A stretch of DNA of 64,000 nt. It comes from Papio anubis. Its lineage: Eukaryota > Chordata > Mammalia > Primates > Cercopithecidae. The position numbers were made by a program, and so were the translations under genes. This document shows positions 11,711 to 23,475 of the stretch, one piece after another. The stretch covers positions 38,768,968 to 38,832,967 of the forward strand of contig NC_044991.1 of assembly GCF_008728515.1 (NCBI RefSeq), written 5' to 3'. Positions within the stretch are counted from its first letter, which is position 1, and every line of letters starts with the position of its first letter. Below the pieces are notes generated by a model. It was not told the origin of the DNA and made no database searches. It saw only the letters and a list, made by a program, of their open reading frames with translations.

Positions 11711-12169
11711 TATGCTACATAAGGTTGTCTCCATTGTACAGATGTGGAAAGCCAAGGATCACGGTAAATTGATAAATCTGCATATGCCCAAGAATGGAGC
11801 CAGCTAAATGACTCGAAAGTCTATGCTTACATGCATTTTATAAAAAAACTATTTTTCTCAAGTAGTAAAAATAAAACGGAAGGTTGTCCGTATCTTGTAG
11901 GAGCTTACAACTTACTGTGAAGGCAAATTTCTGCATAGGAGGCAAAGTATACATGGTCCAGTTCTCGAATTCAAACAGCGCTAAGAGTTGCAGGACCAGG
12001 CCTAGCATTGTTTAAAAGACCCTCTAGGATGGGGTGCCTAGAGCCTTTCAGCATGCCAGAGCTGTTGTCAGGCACACCTATCCTGCAGCAGAGTTGTTCT
12101 TTTTCCCTTGTGCTGAGCTCAGTGGTGATGTAAACAATCTCTTTGATGGTCTCCTATAAAAAACAGAGT

Positions 12170-12645
12170 GCCTGGTACGACCAGTTGAATAAGGGGCCTG
12201 CAAAGATGTCTGTATCCTACTCCCTGGAATCTGAGGATATGTTAGCTTACCTTGTAAGTGAGACTTTGCAGAAGTGAGTAAGGATGTTGGGATAGAGAGG
12301 TTAGCCTGGATTATCTGGGTGAGCTTTATGTAATCACAAGGGTCCTTTACAAGAGGGAAGAAGGAGGATCAGAGGGATGATGAGTGAGAGATGTGATGAT
12401 GGAAACAAGAGGGTGGAGTGATACAAGGAAGAGGTCGCAAGTCAAAGAAGGTAAGTGGCCGCTACAAGTTGAGAAAAGCAAAGAAATGAATTCTCTCCAA
12501 AAGCTTCCAGAAGGATTGCAGTCTTACTGACACCTCAATTTTAGACTTATAACATCCAGAACTGTAAATGAGTCAATGTGGGTTGTTTTAAGCCACCAAG
12601 TTCGTGGTAATTTGTGATAGAGGCAATAGGAAGCTAATACACCTA
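12170..12645 (+). mobile_element. MLT1-like MaLR LTR
   Basis: The LTR starts near tgtctgtatcctactccctg, continues with gcctggattatctgggtgag and gcttccagaaggattgcag, and ends with ttgttttaagccaccaagtt, gtggtaatttgtgatagagg and gaagctaatac. The AATAAA normally near the end has decayed. Confidence 0.75.
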
Positions 12646-12805
12646 CGCTGCAGTGGAACTTCGCATGCGAGTCACCAAGTGCTTCTGACTCCACCTACTC
12701 TACGCACAGCTAGTATTCTAAAGGAGGGGTTCCAAATCTTTTCCTGAGAGAAGAAAGGCTTGCTTTCTTTAGGCCAGCTGGTGCCCCCAAACCCTGCATT
12801 TGAGG

Positions 12806-13022
12806 CTGTGCATGGGGAGTGAGTGTCTTTAATGAGCCTGACAAATTTAACTCTTCCAACGATCCTGTGTAGGTTCATGTGGTTACTCCCATTCTCTAGA
12901 GAAGGAAACAGAGGATTAGGACAGCAGAAAGGCTTGCCCAAGGTCCCACAGTTGAGAACAGTGGAGTCAGAGCCAGACTCACATTTCCCAGAGTCTGAAG
13001 CCCACATTTTAGAAAAACTTTT
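12806..13022 (+). repeat. 217-bp duplicated block, copy 1 (contains a MIR)
   Basis: This block recurs in direct orientation at 14941-15157. The two copies are 217 nt each with no indel and differ at six bases (97.2% by hand alignment). The inside is a plus-strand MIR: ctcccattctctagagaagg, cttgcccaaggtcccacag, gagccagactcac. Copy 1 sits in ordinary intronic surroundings and may be the source. Confidence 0.93.
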
Positions 13023-13035
13023 AAAAAATTGTGGT

Positions 13036-13068
13036 TATACACACGCGCGCGCACACACACTCATACAC
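13036..13068. repeat. Short CA/CG simple repeat
   Basis: An imperfect (AC)n with a gcgcgcgc core, directly after duplicated block copy 1. Confidence 0.8.
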
Positions 13069-13079
13069 ATGGATACAGA

Positions 13080-13387
13080 GATAGTCCCCAACTTACGATG
13101 GTTTAAGACTTTTTTTACTTTACTAGGGCGAGAAAGTGATATGCATTCAGTAGGAAGGATACCTCAAAATTTGAATTTTGATCTTTTCCTGGGCTAGCAA
13201 CGTGCAGTACAATGCTCTTGTGATGCTGGGCAGTGGCAGCGAGCCACAACTCTCAGTCAGCCACGTGACCATGAGGGTAAACAACTGATAGGGTAAATGT
13301 AGAAAATGCATTTTTAACTTAAACTATTTTCAACTTACAATAGATGTATTGGAATGTAACCTCATGATAAGTCAAGGAGCACCTATA
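13080..13387. mobile_element. Tigger-like (Tc1/mariner) non-autonomous transposon
   Basis: Begins with tagtccccaacttacgatgg and ends with gataagtcaaggagcaccta, which are imperfect terminal inverted repeats. The body has gcgagaaagtgatatgcatt and gggcagtggcagcgagccac, typical of this family. The exact name is uncertain. Confidence 0.7.
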
Positions 13388-13486
13388 CTTAAAAATAAAA
13401 GAGTTGATGTATTTTGGCTTTATTTTAGATATTCCATGATGGATATGTTCTTACAACACTTTGCAAAACATTCACAATATCTTTTT

Positions 13487-13780
13487 AATTTTAGTTTTGA
13501 GACAGGGTCTGACTCTGTCACCCAGGCTGGAGCACAGTGGTGTGATCTCAGCTTCCCGCAACCTCCATCTCCATGACTTAACTGCAGTCTCCCAAGTAGC
13601 CGGGTCTATATATGGTACTACCATGCTTCGTTAATTTGTTTATTTATTTATTTATTTTTTGTAGAGAGTCAATTTCGCCATGTTGCCCAGGCTGGTCTCG
13701 AACTCCTGGGCTCAAGTGATCTGTCCACCTCAGCCTTCCAAAGTGCTGCAATTACAGGCACAAGCCACTGTGCCCAACAC
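13487..13780 (-). mobile_element. Old Alu (AluJ-like)
   Basis: Diverged minus-strand Alu with an internal (TTTA)n expansion at about 13637-13659. The flanks cacaatatctttt (left) and cacaatactttt (right) look like a target-site duplication with a one-base indel. Confidence 0.85.
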
Positions 13781-13789
13781 ACAATAACA

Positions 13790-14745
13790 CAATACTTTTA
13801 TAATAAAATACTTAAAATCCATATTCCACACACGTATTGACATGGTCATGGTGATTATGTCCTACATAATGAGGGTGGTTGTTAATATAATTGGTTTTTA
13901 TTCTGAAGCAGCTAATGTGTTCCACCCACACAATTAGTTCAAGGGCCAGCACCTAAATTTCAAGAGGCTGTTTTCAGAGCACCATCCATTGAAAGCCATC
14001 CCTCCTTGCTGTTCTGGTCCTAGGGTATGTTTTCATCCTGGCCTGCACTAGGTACAAAGTCAGTCCTGTTCCATTGTAGTCTTTTCCAGTATAGACGCTT
14101 TTAAAATCCTTTTGGATTAAATGGAGTTTAGCTTACGTCAGAGCTATGAAAATAAAGTTAAATAATAAAATGAGGTAATATATTGTTGAGTCAATTGGAA
14201 AAGAATGACTGCAATCCTGTTGTAGAAAAGGAAAACTTTTAGCTAAAGAATAATTGGGGTCAGTTATATGTTATGTCTGGGATCCCATTCTAGAACTAGA
14301 ATTTGGATCCTTTTCTTTCTCAAATGGTCTCCTTGATCCTAGCTTGTTATTTAATTTCACCATCAGATCTGCTTTCAAAACAAAGCTAGAGTTACCTGGT
14401 CAGTGTAAGTGGCAGATGACCTGAAGATTACAGAAATAGACTTGACAAATTCATTTCATATATCTCAAGTCATTTCGATCATTTAAGTCAAACATAGAGG
14501 GATCTCATAAGTATTTGGGCGGCTTCTTCTTGTCCCCAAACTTACTGTTATTAATGTGATTATTGAACAGAAATCTTCAAAATTACTAGCTGTCTTAATC
14601 TTATTTTCCAACTTTGTATAATGTTTTAACCTTTGACAATCTCCCTCATCTCCATCTGGGCAACTACTCAAAATGGAATCTCTTATGAGAATAAACCATA
14701 GTGGCTTTTCACAGGATCTTTTGTGCCCTAAGCCTCTAAGATGAT
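13790..14745. other. Intronic sequence, nothing recognised
   Basis: About 950 bp of A/T-rich sequence without a family I can name; part may be further old L1. Confidence 0.4.
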
Positions 14746-14940
14746 TTCTCTTTACTCATCAATAATTTATAGTTATAGCTTATACCTATGTCTTTATAAT
14801 TCTATACCAGAATTAAGTGATTTTGCACTAACATCACAGTACTATGGGACTCTATAATATATTTGTGTATGTATTTACCTTTACCAGAGAGCTTCATATT
14901 TTTGTATACTTTTGCGTTGCTTTCTAGAATCCTTTTGTTT

Positions 14941-15157
14941 CTGTGCATGGGGAGTGAGTGTCTTTAAAGAGCCCGACAAATTTAACTCTTCTAACGATCC
15001 TGTGTAGGTTCATGTGGTTACTCCCATTCTCTAGAGAAGGAAACAGAGGCTTAGGAGAGCAGAAAGGCTTGCCCAAGGTCCCACAGTTGAGAACAGTGGA
15101 GTCAGATCCAGACTCACATTTCCCAGAGTCTGAAGCCCACATTTTAGAAAAACTTTT
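14941..15157 (+). repeat. 217-bp duplicated block, copy 2, inside L1M
   Basis: Direct copy of 12806-13022, 97.2% identical by hand count and 2135 bp downstream. Both flanks are L1M sequence, so this copy arrived later. It shows no poly(A) and no evident target-site duplication, which argues against retrotransposition. Confidence 0.92.
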
Positions 15158-15191
15158 AGAAATACTTGAAGGTGTCTCTTCAAGTATTTCT
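15158..15191. repeat. Perfect hairpin at the duplication junction
   Basis: Arms 15158-15170 and 15179-15191 are 13-bp perfect inverted repeats (agaaatacttgaa) around an 8-nt loop, exactly where copy 2 meets the L1M. Confidence 0.9.
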
Positions 15192-16811
15192 TGTAGGGCA
15201 GGCCTACTGGTGATAACTCTCTCAGCTTTTATTTAAATAAAAAAATCTTAATTAATGGCAGTTTTTCTGCACAGTGTTCTTGGTCGTCAGTTTTTTTTTT
15301 TTTTTTTTAGCACTTTGAATATATCATCCCAATCCATTCTGGCCTGCAAGTCTTCTTCTGAGAAATCCATTGATAATCTTATGGATTTTCTCTTGTATGA
15401 GACAAGTCACTTTTCTCTTGCTGCTTTCAAGATTCATGTCTTTACTTTTGACAGTTTGATGACAGTGTGTTTGATGGCAAGGTCTCTTTGGATTGATTAT
15501 ATTTGGAGTTACATGAGCTCCTTGAATTTGTATATCCATTTCCTTCCTCAAATTTGGGGAGTTATTGGCTATTATTTCTTCAAATAGGCTCTCTGTTCTT
15601 TCTCTCGTCTCCTTCTGAACTCCCATAATGTGTACATTGGTCCACTTGATGGTATCCTATATGTCTCTTAATAGCTCTTTGCTTTTCTTCATATTTTTAT
15701 TTTTTTACCCTATGACTTGATAATTTCATATAACCTGTCTTGAAGTTTGCTGATTCTTTCTTTTGCTTGACACAGTATACTGTTGATCCCTTCTGGTGAA
15801 TTTTTCCATTCTGTTGTTATTCTTTAGCCCTAGAATTTCTGTTTAGTTCTTTTTTATAGTTTCTTTTTACTGATGCTCTCATTTTGTTTGTATATTGTTT
15901 TCCTGATTTCAATTAGTTGTCTCTGTGTGTGTGTGTTTTATAGCTCACTAGGCATTTTTATGATAGTTATTCTTAATTCTTTTTCAGGTAATTCATAAAT
16001 CTTTATTTCTTTTGGGTCAATTACTGGAGATTTATTAATTTATCTTTTCCTTTTATTGGGACATGTTTTCTTTTGTTGTTGTTATTGTATGTCTTATGAT
16101 ATTATTTTGTTGATATGTGGACATTTGAAAAAACAACCATCTCTCCCAGTCTCTATGGACTGTCTTCAGACAGGGAACATCTTCTGCAATTAGCCCCACT
16201 AGAGATTCTGTAGGTCTCTCAAATCTTCCCTGGGGTTGCATCATCTCTGGACCTACCGGTATAATTCCCCAGGTGAAGTGGTGTGCCTGTTTCTACTCAG
16301 TAGCTCCTCCTAGTGTCTGTCTGTGATGCTTTAATTTCTCTGGTAGTGGTGTGGCAAGCAGAAGTGCTGCCTTGGTTCTCAGTGGCCCCCAGGTGTTCAA
16401 AACGTGCTGTTTCCCCACCCGCATTCTAAGTTACACAAGAAAGAAACCAGTCCCCTGAGAAGCACCCCCAAAATCCAGACATTGGGTGCATGTTCTGCCT
16501 TTTTCTTTTACTCCTGAAGGAGAAGCCATGAGTTTGGAGGATGGAATATAGTAGGTAAGTCCAACAAACTTTCTTCCCTCCTCCAATGTGTCTCCTCTCA
16601 GTGTTGTACTCACCTGGGGTCCTGTAACCTGTCAACTGGTTTCTGATGTTCTCACAAAGGCAATGTGGTTTATACATTGTTGTTAAGTTATGTCTCCATG
16701 GGGGAAGGATCTGGGGCTTCCTGTTCCACCATCTTTCTGAAATCACTGATGCTCTCTCTACTCATCAATGATATGAGTACTCTCACTTCTGCAGGTTGAG
16801 GGTATTTTCTT

Positions 16812-17130
16812 TTCTTTTCTTTTCTCCTTTTTTTTTTTTTTTTGAGATGGAGTCTCACTCTGTCACCAGGTTGGAGTGCAGTGGCACGATATCGTCTCAC
16901 TGCAACCTTCATCTCCTGGGTTCAAGCGATTCTCCTGCCTCAGGAGAGAATCCCAAGTAGCTGGGACTACAGGTGTGCAACACCATGCCCAGATAATTTT
17001 TTTTTTAAATTTTAATAGAGACAGAGTTTCATCATGTTGGCCAAGAGGGTCTTAATCTCTTGACCTCATGATCCGTTCACCTTAGCCTCCCAAAGTCCTG
17101 GGATTACAGGAGAGAGCCACAACTCCCAGC
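16812..17130 (-). mobile_element. Alu, full length
   Basis: Minus-strand Alu with a long T/C tail. Perfect 15-bp target-site duplication tgagggtattttctt at 16797-16811 and 17131-17145. An unusual gagagaatc replaces the normal cctcc at about 16943-16952. Confidence 0.93.
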
Positions 17131-17145
17131 TGAGGGTATTTTCTT

Positions 17146-19215
17146 AAGGTGATCTTGGTGACTGATTTACCTTTTCCTCAAAATACTTCAAATTTGCTCC
17201 CACCTGTGCTAATATACATCTCCATATAGAATCCTTGTCTCTTATTACTACTCTGTGTTTATACTTGTTCAATGAATGTGATAGTTAAATGTTTCACAAA
17301 TCACTCAACAGCACATTCTTCTCAAGGGTGGGCACCATGGTGTTCCTCCCTCCACTAATTCATGTAGTGGAACAATTAAAATAATGTTGATCAGGAGTGA
17401 CTTATTCTTTTCTTTTCTTCTTACAGCTTGTTGTTCCTTTATTTATTTTATCATAATCTCCCTGACCCCCCAGAATATTTATTCGTTTTCATTCTGTGCC
17501 TTTTTTTCCCCATCCTCAGTCCATCTGCCAAGTAAGTGTAAGAATCAAGGTTCCTTTGTGTCCATGGAAAGTGTAAGTGGACTTCCATGTAGAATGGCCA
17601 AGAATCACGTTAGGTTAATGAGTGCTGAAACAAATTAAAGGAATTCTCTTTTTTCTCACAAAAGCCCACATCTTACACATGGAAATACTATGGAGATAGT
17701 GGGAGAGTCAAGAAAATGGAGAATTTAGACATAATGGAATAACAATATTTTCACATGTTAAAATGAAGGAGATGGTGGTTGGGAAGAATGGCTCATGTGC
17801 AGTTGTACCACTTCTAAGAAACAACACAGACAGATACATGCATCTTAAGGGTAGGCATATATTTGAATAGAATGGGTCCCAAATGGATACTTTCATTTCG
17901 TCAGATCTTTCCTAAGTGCCTGTTGCATGCCGACAGCTCAATGAAATGACTCACTCCTGCTTTGCAGATAACAAGAGAATCTGATATGCTCTAAGGGGCT
18001 TCACTCCTGATCGATCTGCAGATCTCCAGTAGGTCAGCCATTTCCTACCAGTTTGTATAACCTTGTAGGATGTTCTCAATTAGAAGCAGGAATCCAGGTT
18101 CTTGTCCAAGGTCTCCTTTAAGACTTTCCACTGTGATCCTTTCACAGGATTCAACTGGCTCTACGTGACAGCCCATATTCATTTTGAAACGGATGAGGAA
18201 TGATCAAATAGACATATTGCCAGTAATCAAAATACCCAAGGCCTTCTCAGTAGAACTGGGGGACTAAGATCATGAAAACAAATGTTTTTTCTCCACATCT
18301 ACACTGCTCATTCTTACTCCTGGTACTTGATGATTAGGATGCTTATGAGATGGAGCAAGGCCACTAGCGTTATTTTATATGTGTCAGGCTGTGGTATAAA
18401 CAGAGTGCCAGCATTAAGGACTATACATTTACAAGGAAGCACTAACTACTTAAACTTAATCTCTCTTATGTTTTCCTGGGAAGAACTACTTAGAACCCAG
18501 GAGAATAGGACCAAGAAACATTCACCTACTCTTGAAATAAGTTGCATAGTTACTCCGAAGGTGGATTTTATTCTGTTCAACTCAACATCCTTTTTTGTCA
18601 CCTTCTATAACAATGTACAAAAATAAGTGTCTTTTAGAAAAAATTGGAATTTCTTTCTCTATATGTAACTTACATCACAGTTTCATTATCAGGAAGTGAT
18701 AAGAATATTCTTGCTCTGCTTCATGACTATCCTGGAACATAGAAAAGGTACTTCCCTGATCTAAGCCTCAGATCTCTCAGCTGAAACATGGAAGTAATAA
18801 TGCATTTCCTTCTGGACTGACATGAGGATGAACAGGATCATGTCAAGTCTTACTGTAGAGCTTGGAATGTGGTTTCCTTTCTATCTGAATTCTGATGGAT
18901 TTTGATTGGACTTATTGACTATTATAAGTTGAAAATTAATGTTTTATGAATCCAAATATATTAAAATATAGTAATTATTACTAAAAAAATTCACAAATAG
19001 GCTATAAAGCTATAGCCAGGTGGGCTAAACTCAGGAAAAATGAATAAACTATGCCCCTAGATAAATAGGAAGAAAAATGTAATTCAATAAAGGTGGAGAA
19101 AGGAACAATCCAAAAGAAACATGAACCAGACGAATAGATTTATAATGCCTGAAGTAAGAGAAAGTGTCGCATTAACACTCTTGATGGGATGAAATGGGAA
19201 ACTGGGACTTCAGGA
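17146..19215. other. Intronic sequence, mostly unrecognised
   Basis: About 2 kb of A/T-rich intron. A weak antisense MIR may lie at 18740-18890 (cctcagatctctcagctgaa). No coding signal. Confidence 0.4.
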
Positions 19216-19220
19216 AAAGA

Positions 19221-19293
19221 CATATATATATATATGTGTGTGTGTGTATATATATGTGTGTGTGTGTGTGTATATATATGTATATATATATAT
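19221..19293. repeat. TA/TG microsatellite
   Basis: Alternating (TA)n and (TG)n blocks. Frames in both strands translate to IYIY and CVCV runs and are not genes. Confidence 0.95.
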
Positions 19294-19299
19294 TTAGGG

Positions 19300-19845
19300 A
19301 GTTACTACTTGCATTCACTTGTGCCCAACTGTTTCTGAATAAATATACCTCAGTAGGAATAAATGACAAAATATATGCTTGCAGTAATTTTGGCTCCCAG
19401 AAAGACTGAAACTATAGAAACTTGGATTTAGGGTTATGATTGCAGCTGCTATTGACAGCTGTTATTAGCAGCTGCAACTCCATCCTGTAGAAAAGAACTG
19501 ACAGGTGGTAATACTGATGATGAAGATACATGGGGATTTTCTTAGTAAATTCAGACCCAGTGAATTTCCCCAGTGAATTGCTGGTGTGACATTGAGTTGG
19601 TAATAACTGGCTGCCATCATAGTATATTATATAACTTCAACATACTTTTGACATTGTCTCATCAAGACAGCACATGCAAAGATGGCCCACTGTATAGGGA
19701 GCAACTGAGGAAAGAAATACATCTTCCAAACTCTATCTGCACTTAATATATGTCACTCAAGTTACCTCTATACGGTAAATTCTGGATGGGGACCAAGCCT
19801 TATAATGTTATTTCCAGTAATGGACTATATATCCTGGATGCATCT
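19300..19845. other. Intronic sequence, nothing recognised
   Basis: No gene or named repeat. Confidence 0.5.
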
Positions 19846-19849
19846 AGTA

Positions 19850-20270
19850 GATGGCAAAACAAGAATCTGAGATTCTTTGATGATCATTCCATCAAGAGGT
19901 GGAGTCTATTCCCCAATTCCTCTTTTGAATCTGTTCTCTTGCTTTAATTCATAGGATGCAGCAGACGCACTGGGGCTTCAGTTCCAAGCCTAGGTTTTAA
20001 CAGGGCTTGAGCATCCACGCTCATGACAAGAACTTTTCAACTACTATGTGAACAAGCCTGGGACAGCCTGCTGGAGAATGTGAGGTGCAGCCTTCCTAGC
20101 CTGAAACATTTAAACAAATCCAGCCAGGATCAGCCCAGATCATAAGAACCATTCCACTGGGTTGAGCTCAAATTGCTGACCCAAAAAATTATGAGCTGTA
20201 TAAAATTTGTTGTTTTAAGTCAATAAATCTTGGGACAGTTTGTGACATAGCAATAGATAAATGACACTAT
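19850..20270 (+). mobile_element. MLT1-like MaLR LTR
   Basis: The 3' end is clear: aaatttgttgttttaagtca, ataaatcttgggacagtttg and gacatagcaatagataaatg. The left border is approximate. Confidence 0.55.
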
Positions 20271-20404
20271 GTAGAACTCATCCACAGAATCAGAACTCAA
20301 TGAGTGGGAACTGTATGATTGACTGCTCATGTCCTCTTCCCAAGATCTAGATAAGTAGTCATGCACAGTGTGAACTCACACCCTATTTCAGTAACTATGT
20401 AATT

Positions 20405-20712
20405 TTTTCCTGTAAAATGTAGAATGTGATTCCCAGCCCCTTGAATTTGTGCATGGTGATGTGACTTACTTTGGACACTGAATGAGAGTGGAAGTGATGG
20501 TTTGCCAGCTCTGAGCCTAGAATTAAGAGGCCTGGCATATTTTACTTTTCCTTTTGTATTTTTGCCATCACCATGAGAAGACTTCCCCCTGAGTACCTGC
20601 TGCTATTTTGTCTTGGGCCCCAGAATGACAGATATGTGAGAAATAAATGTTTGTTCTTGTGTGCAACTGAGATTTAGGTGCTTTTTGTTACACAGCAATA
20701 GCTGTTTCATAC
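20405..20712 (+). mobile_element. MLT1-like MaLR LTR fragment
   Basis: Sequence with gtgatgtgacttactttgg, gccatcaccatgagaagac, gtgagaaataaatgtttg (AATAAA) and ttgttacacagcaatagct in MaLR LTR order, plus orientation. Confidence 0.6.
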
Positions 20713-20719
20713 TTACAAC

Positions 20720-21370
20720 TTTATTTTGATACTGCCGTTATGCATGCATTTCCTTCCCAGATAAGTGGGTGTCTCAGGTACTGTTCTAGGCCTGAGTTCC
20801 AGAATGCTGGGTTCCAGGATACTTGCCTACAGAGCTGTCACTGAGTGACTTTGGAAAAATGACCTTTAGAAGCCAAGGCAAGATCAAACCAAGCAGGGAG
20901 TCCAATCAAAACATCAGAGAGAAGGAACTGGGAAGAAATGCAGGTGACAGGTAAAATACTTGAAAACAATAGCTTAGAGGTACCCAGGCAAAGCAAGTAA
21001 GTTCTTGAAGCAAAGTATAATAATAGGAGGTGAGATCTGAAAAGATTTCTGGAGGCCTTGGCTCTTTTGAGAAAGGGGTGTGCTCTGGCTTGTGATAAGA
21101 GGGGGAGTTGTCAGACTAGTTCAGGAAAAAGAAGCTTTTGTGGAGAAGAAAGCATGCTCTTCAACTCCCCCTCTTCTTCCTGAGTCACAGGGATGTGGCT
21201 GGCCACCAAGTGTTTGTGCTGTTGGTATGTAGCTTAGTCCACCTGGCATCATACTGGTGCAGTCTTTCTTCCTAAGGACATATATTTGCTTTTCTTCCAT
21301 AAATGTTTCGCTCCTACCCTGGCAGGCCCATTCTCCACCCACCACTGGATATTAAGACAATGTATGTGAT
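20720..21370. other. Intronic sequence, nothing recognised
   Basis: No gene or named repeat. Confidence 0.5.
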
Positions 21371-21374
21371 TAGT

Positions 21375-21585
21375 TTCTAGAGCAGCTGCTCAATAGAACT
21401 TTCTGTGATGATGAAAATAGTCCTGTGCTGTCCAATATGGTAGCCACTAAACACATGTGGTTATTGAGCACTTGAAATATAACTGGTGTGACTGAGGAAA
21501 TTAATTTTTAATTAAAAAATAATTAAGTTTGGGTGGCCATATGTGGCTAGTGGCTACCATTCTGGACAGCAGAATTCTAGATGGC
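21375..21585. mobile_element. Palindromic hAT-Charlie (MER1-group) element
   Basis: Starts with gctgctcaatagaactttc. It contains gtccaatatggtagccacta, answered by gtggctagtggctaccattc near the other end, around an A/T-rich centre. This layout is typical of a widespread non-autonomous hAT element. Confidence 0.7.
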
Positions 21586-21957
21586 ATTTTGCTGGCCAAT
21601 CCCAATACATTCTGAACCTCTAATAGACATTACTAATGTAAAATCTAAAGCTACTGGAAAGCCAAGCCTCTGCAAACTAGTCACAGCCTTGATGGTCCTT
21701 TGCAGCTCCTGTTTCAGAACTGAGCATGCTTGATGCTAGTGGTGAGCACATATTCATTTTGAGAAAGCATTTATGGCATTAGACTTGCTGCTATCTTGAT
21801 AAATGGACAACAGAAACATGGGCCTGTGGTGCTGGCTTTTTCAGTGTCCAGAGCCCATGGGAACCACTTGTTCAATTAAAGACTCTGAATTCAAGTCACT
21901 GTATTTGATAGCTTTTCTTGTTTAAAAAATAAAACCAAACAAAAAACAGTTAGAATT

Positions 21958-22363
21958 TGTTATGGTTGGGATATTTGTCTCCTCTAAATCTCATGTTGAA
22001 ATTTAATCTCCAGTGTTGGAGGTGGGACCAAGTGGGAGGTGTTTGGGTCATAGGGGCAGATGGCTTGGTGCCACCCCCAATAATGAGTGAGTCTCACTTT
22101 ATTAGTTCACACGATAGCTGACTGTTTAAAGAGCCTGGCATCTTCCTTCTTTCTCTCTTGTTCCCTCTCTCAACATGGGATATGCCTGCTCCTCCTTCTC
22201 TTTCCTCCATGAGTGGAAGTTCCTTGAAGCCCTCAACACAAGCAGATGCTAATGCCAAGCTTCTTGTATAGCCTGCAGAACTGAGAGCCAAATAAATTTT
22301 TTTTCTTTGTAAATTACCCAGCCTTGGGTATTTCTTTTATAGCAACACAAATGGGCTAACACA
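21958..22363 (+). mobile_element. MST-type MaLR solo LTR, near complete
   Basis: Runs from tgttatggttgggatatttg through ttggaggtgggaccaagtgg and cttcttgtatagcctgcaga to gagccaaataaatt (AATAAA), ending atgggctaacaca, the expected MSTA/MSTB ends. No internal viral sequence is next to it, so it is a solo LTR. A 5-bp target duplication was not clear. Confidence 0.88.
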
Positions 22364-23340
22364 CAACTGAACTCATCTGAACTCACCTGTATGCTCCAGG
22401 GTTGGAAAATAATTTAGCATGGTTGGAATGTTAAGTTTATTTTCAGATACTCTATTCCCCAGTTTAGCCCAAAGCATGGTGTGTTGTGAATGACCTTCTC
22501 AAAAGTCAACACAGACTCCAAGAATGAGAGTGGAAATGTGTTGAACTATGCTCCCTGAAATAGATTTTTCCTTTTTCAGCTCTTTCTGATCAGAAACCCA
22601 GCCTCAAACAGTGTGAATTATAGCACTGTTTGATGACAAGCAGAGAACTATCATTAAGCACTTTTACCAGCTCACTAAAGGACACTCTGGACATGACCCG
22701 GCCATAATATCTTGGTTTTTCTCCTTCTCCATAGACTTTGAGCTCTCTGCAGGTTAGCCCTTAATGGCCCCATGCTCATTCCTCCAGTGAGCCTGAGTTC
22801 ACTCTGGTTTCCACATTGCTTCCTTCTCCATACACCTTAGAACCCAGCTCCAGTTTCTTTTTCTGCATTAAGCCTCTGATTGTTCCATCTCCAGTCTCCT
22901 TTCAAGTTCCTGAAGGTTCATGGCACTGGTTTAGTGCAATCATGCACTGAAGTCCTTAACTTCTTGCTCTCTCATCTGGTTTTCTTTCTGGGTCCCTGAC
23001 TCTGCAAATGCACAGAAACTCTCTGAGGAGAGCTCCTCAGAACCCATCACCTCCCTGCATCTTGCCTGATGTTGGCACAGGGGATGAGCTCAATCCAAAT
23101 TTAAAGTGGGGTAGGCAGGGGCTGATGAGCATGACAGATCTGCATTGGCAACCAGGAGATTTGGCATTTCTGGGCTTTAATGCCTCCTGGTAATGATCTT
23201 TCATAAACATACCAGCTAAGATGAGTGTTTCTAAAGAGAAGTGGGTGGGGCCAGTGGTTCCAGGGAAGATGGAAAGAGCAGAAGACTGGATATGTCCAAC
23301 AGGCTGTTCTTTCATGTGGTTCTGGGTATGGCAGCGGCAG
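22364..23340. other. Intronic sequence, nothing recognised
   Basis: Pyrimidine-rich stretches at 22700-23000 may be diverged L2, but the match is too weak to call. Confidence 0.4.
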
Positions 23341-23344
23341 CAGA

Positions 23345-23475
23345 ACCCAGGAGCTGCCATACCTGGAACCATGCAGAATCTCAGGCCCCATCCCAGTCCT
23401 TTCGAATTAGAATCTGCATTTTAACCAGATCCCCAGTGATCCATGTGCATGACAAAATGGGAGAAACACTGGTCT
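23345..23475 (-). mobile_element. MER5-like DNA transposon fragment
   Basis: Reverse-oriented MER5: catgcagaatctcaggcccc, gaattagaatctgcatttta, accagatccccagtgatcca. Confidence 0.75.

Larger units (their letters stand above)
14750..16755 (-). mobile_element. L1M/HAL1-type element, 5' half, antisense
   Basis: Minus-strand L1 sequence covering, in element order, the 5' UTR start (near 16750, ccaccatctttctgaaatc on the plus strand), ORF1 and the region after ORF1. The minus frame at 15626-15324 contains LFEEIIANNSPNLRKEMDIQ and then IQGAH, an ORF1p RNA-binding domain with stops and frameshifts elsewhere. A poly(T) run at 15291-15310 sits inside the ORF1 region. The element is interrupted by duplicated block copy 2 (14941-15157). 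Whether it is HAL1 (ORF1 only) or an L1M was not settled. Confidence 0.75.

Noticed and set aside
15324..15626. 100-codon minus frame as a gene
   Set aside because: It is a decayed L1 ORF1 RNA-binding segment within an interrupted antisense L1M.
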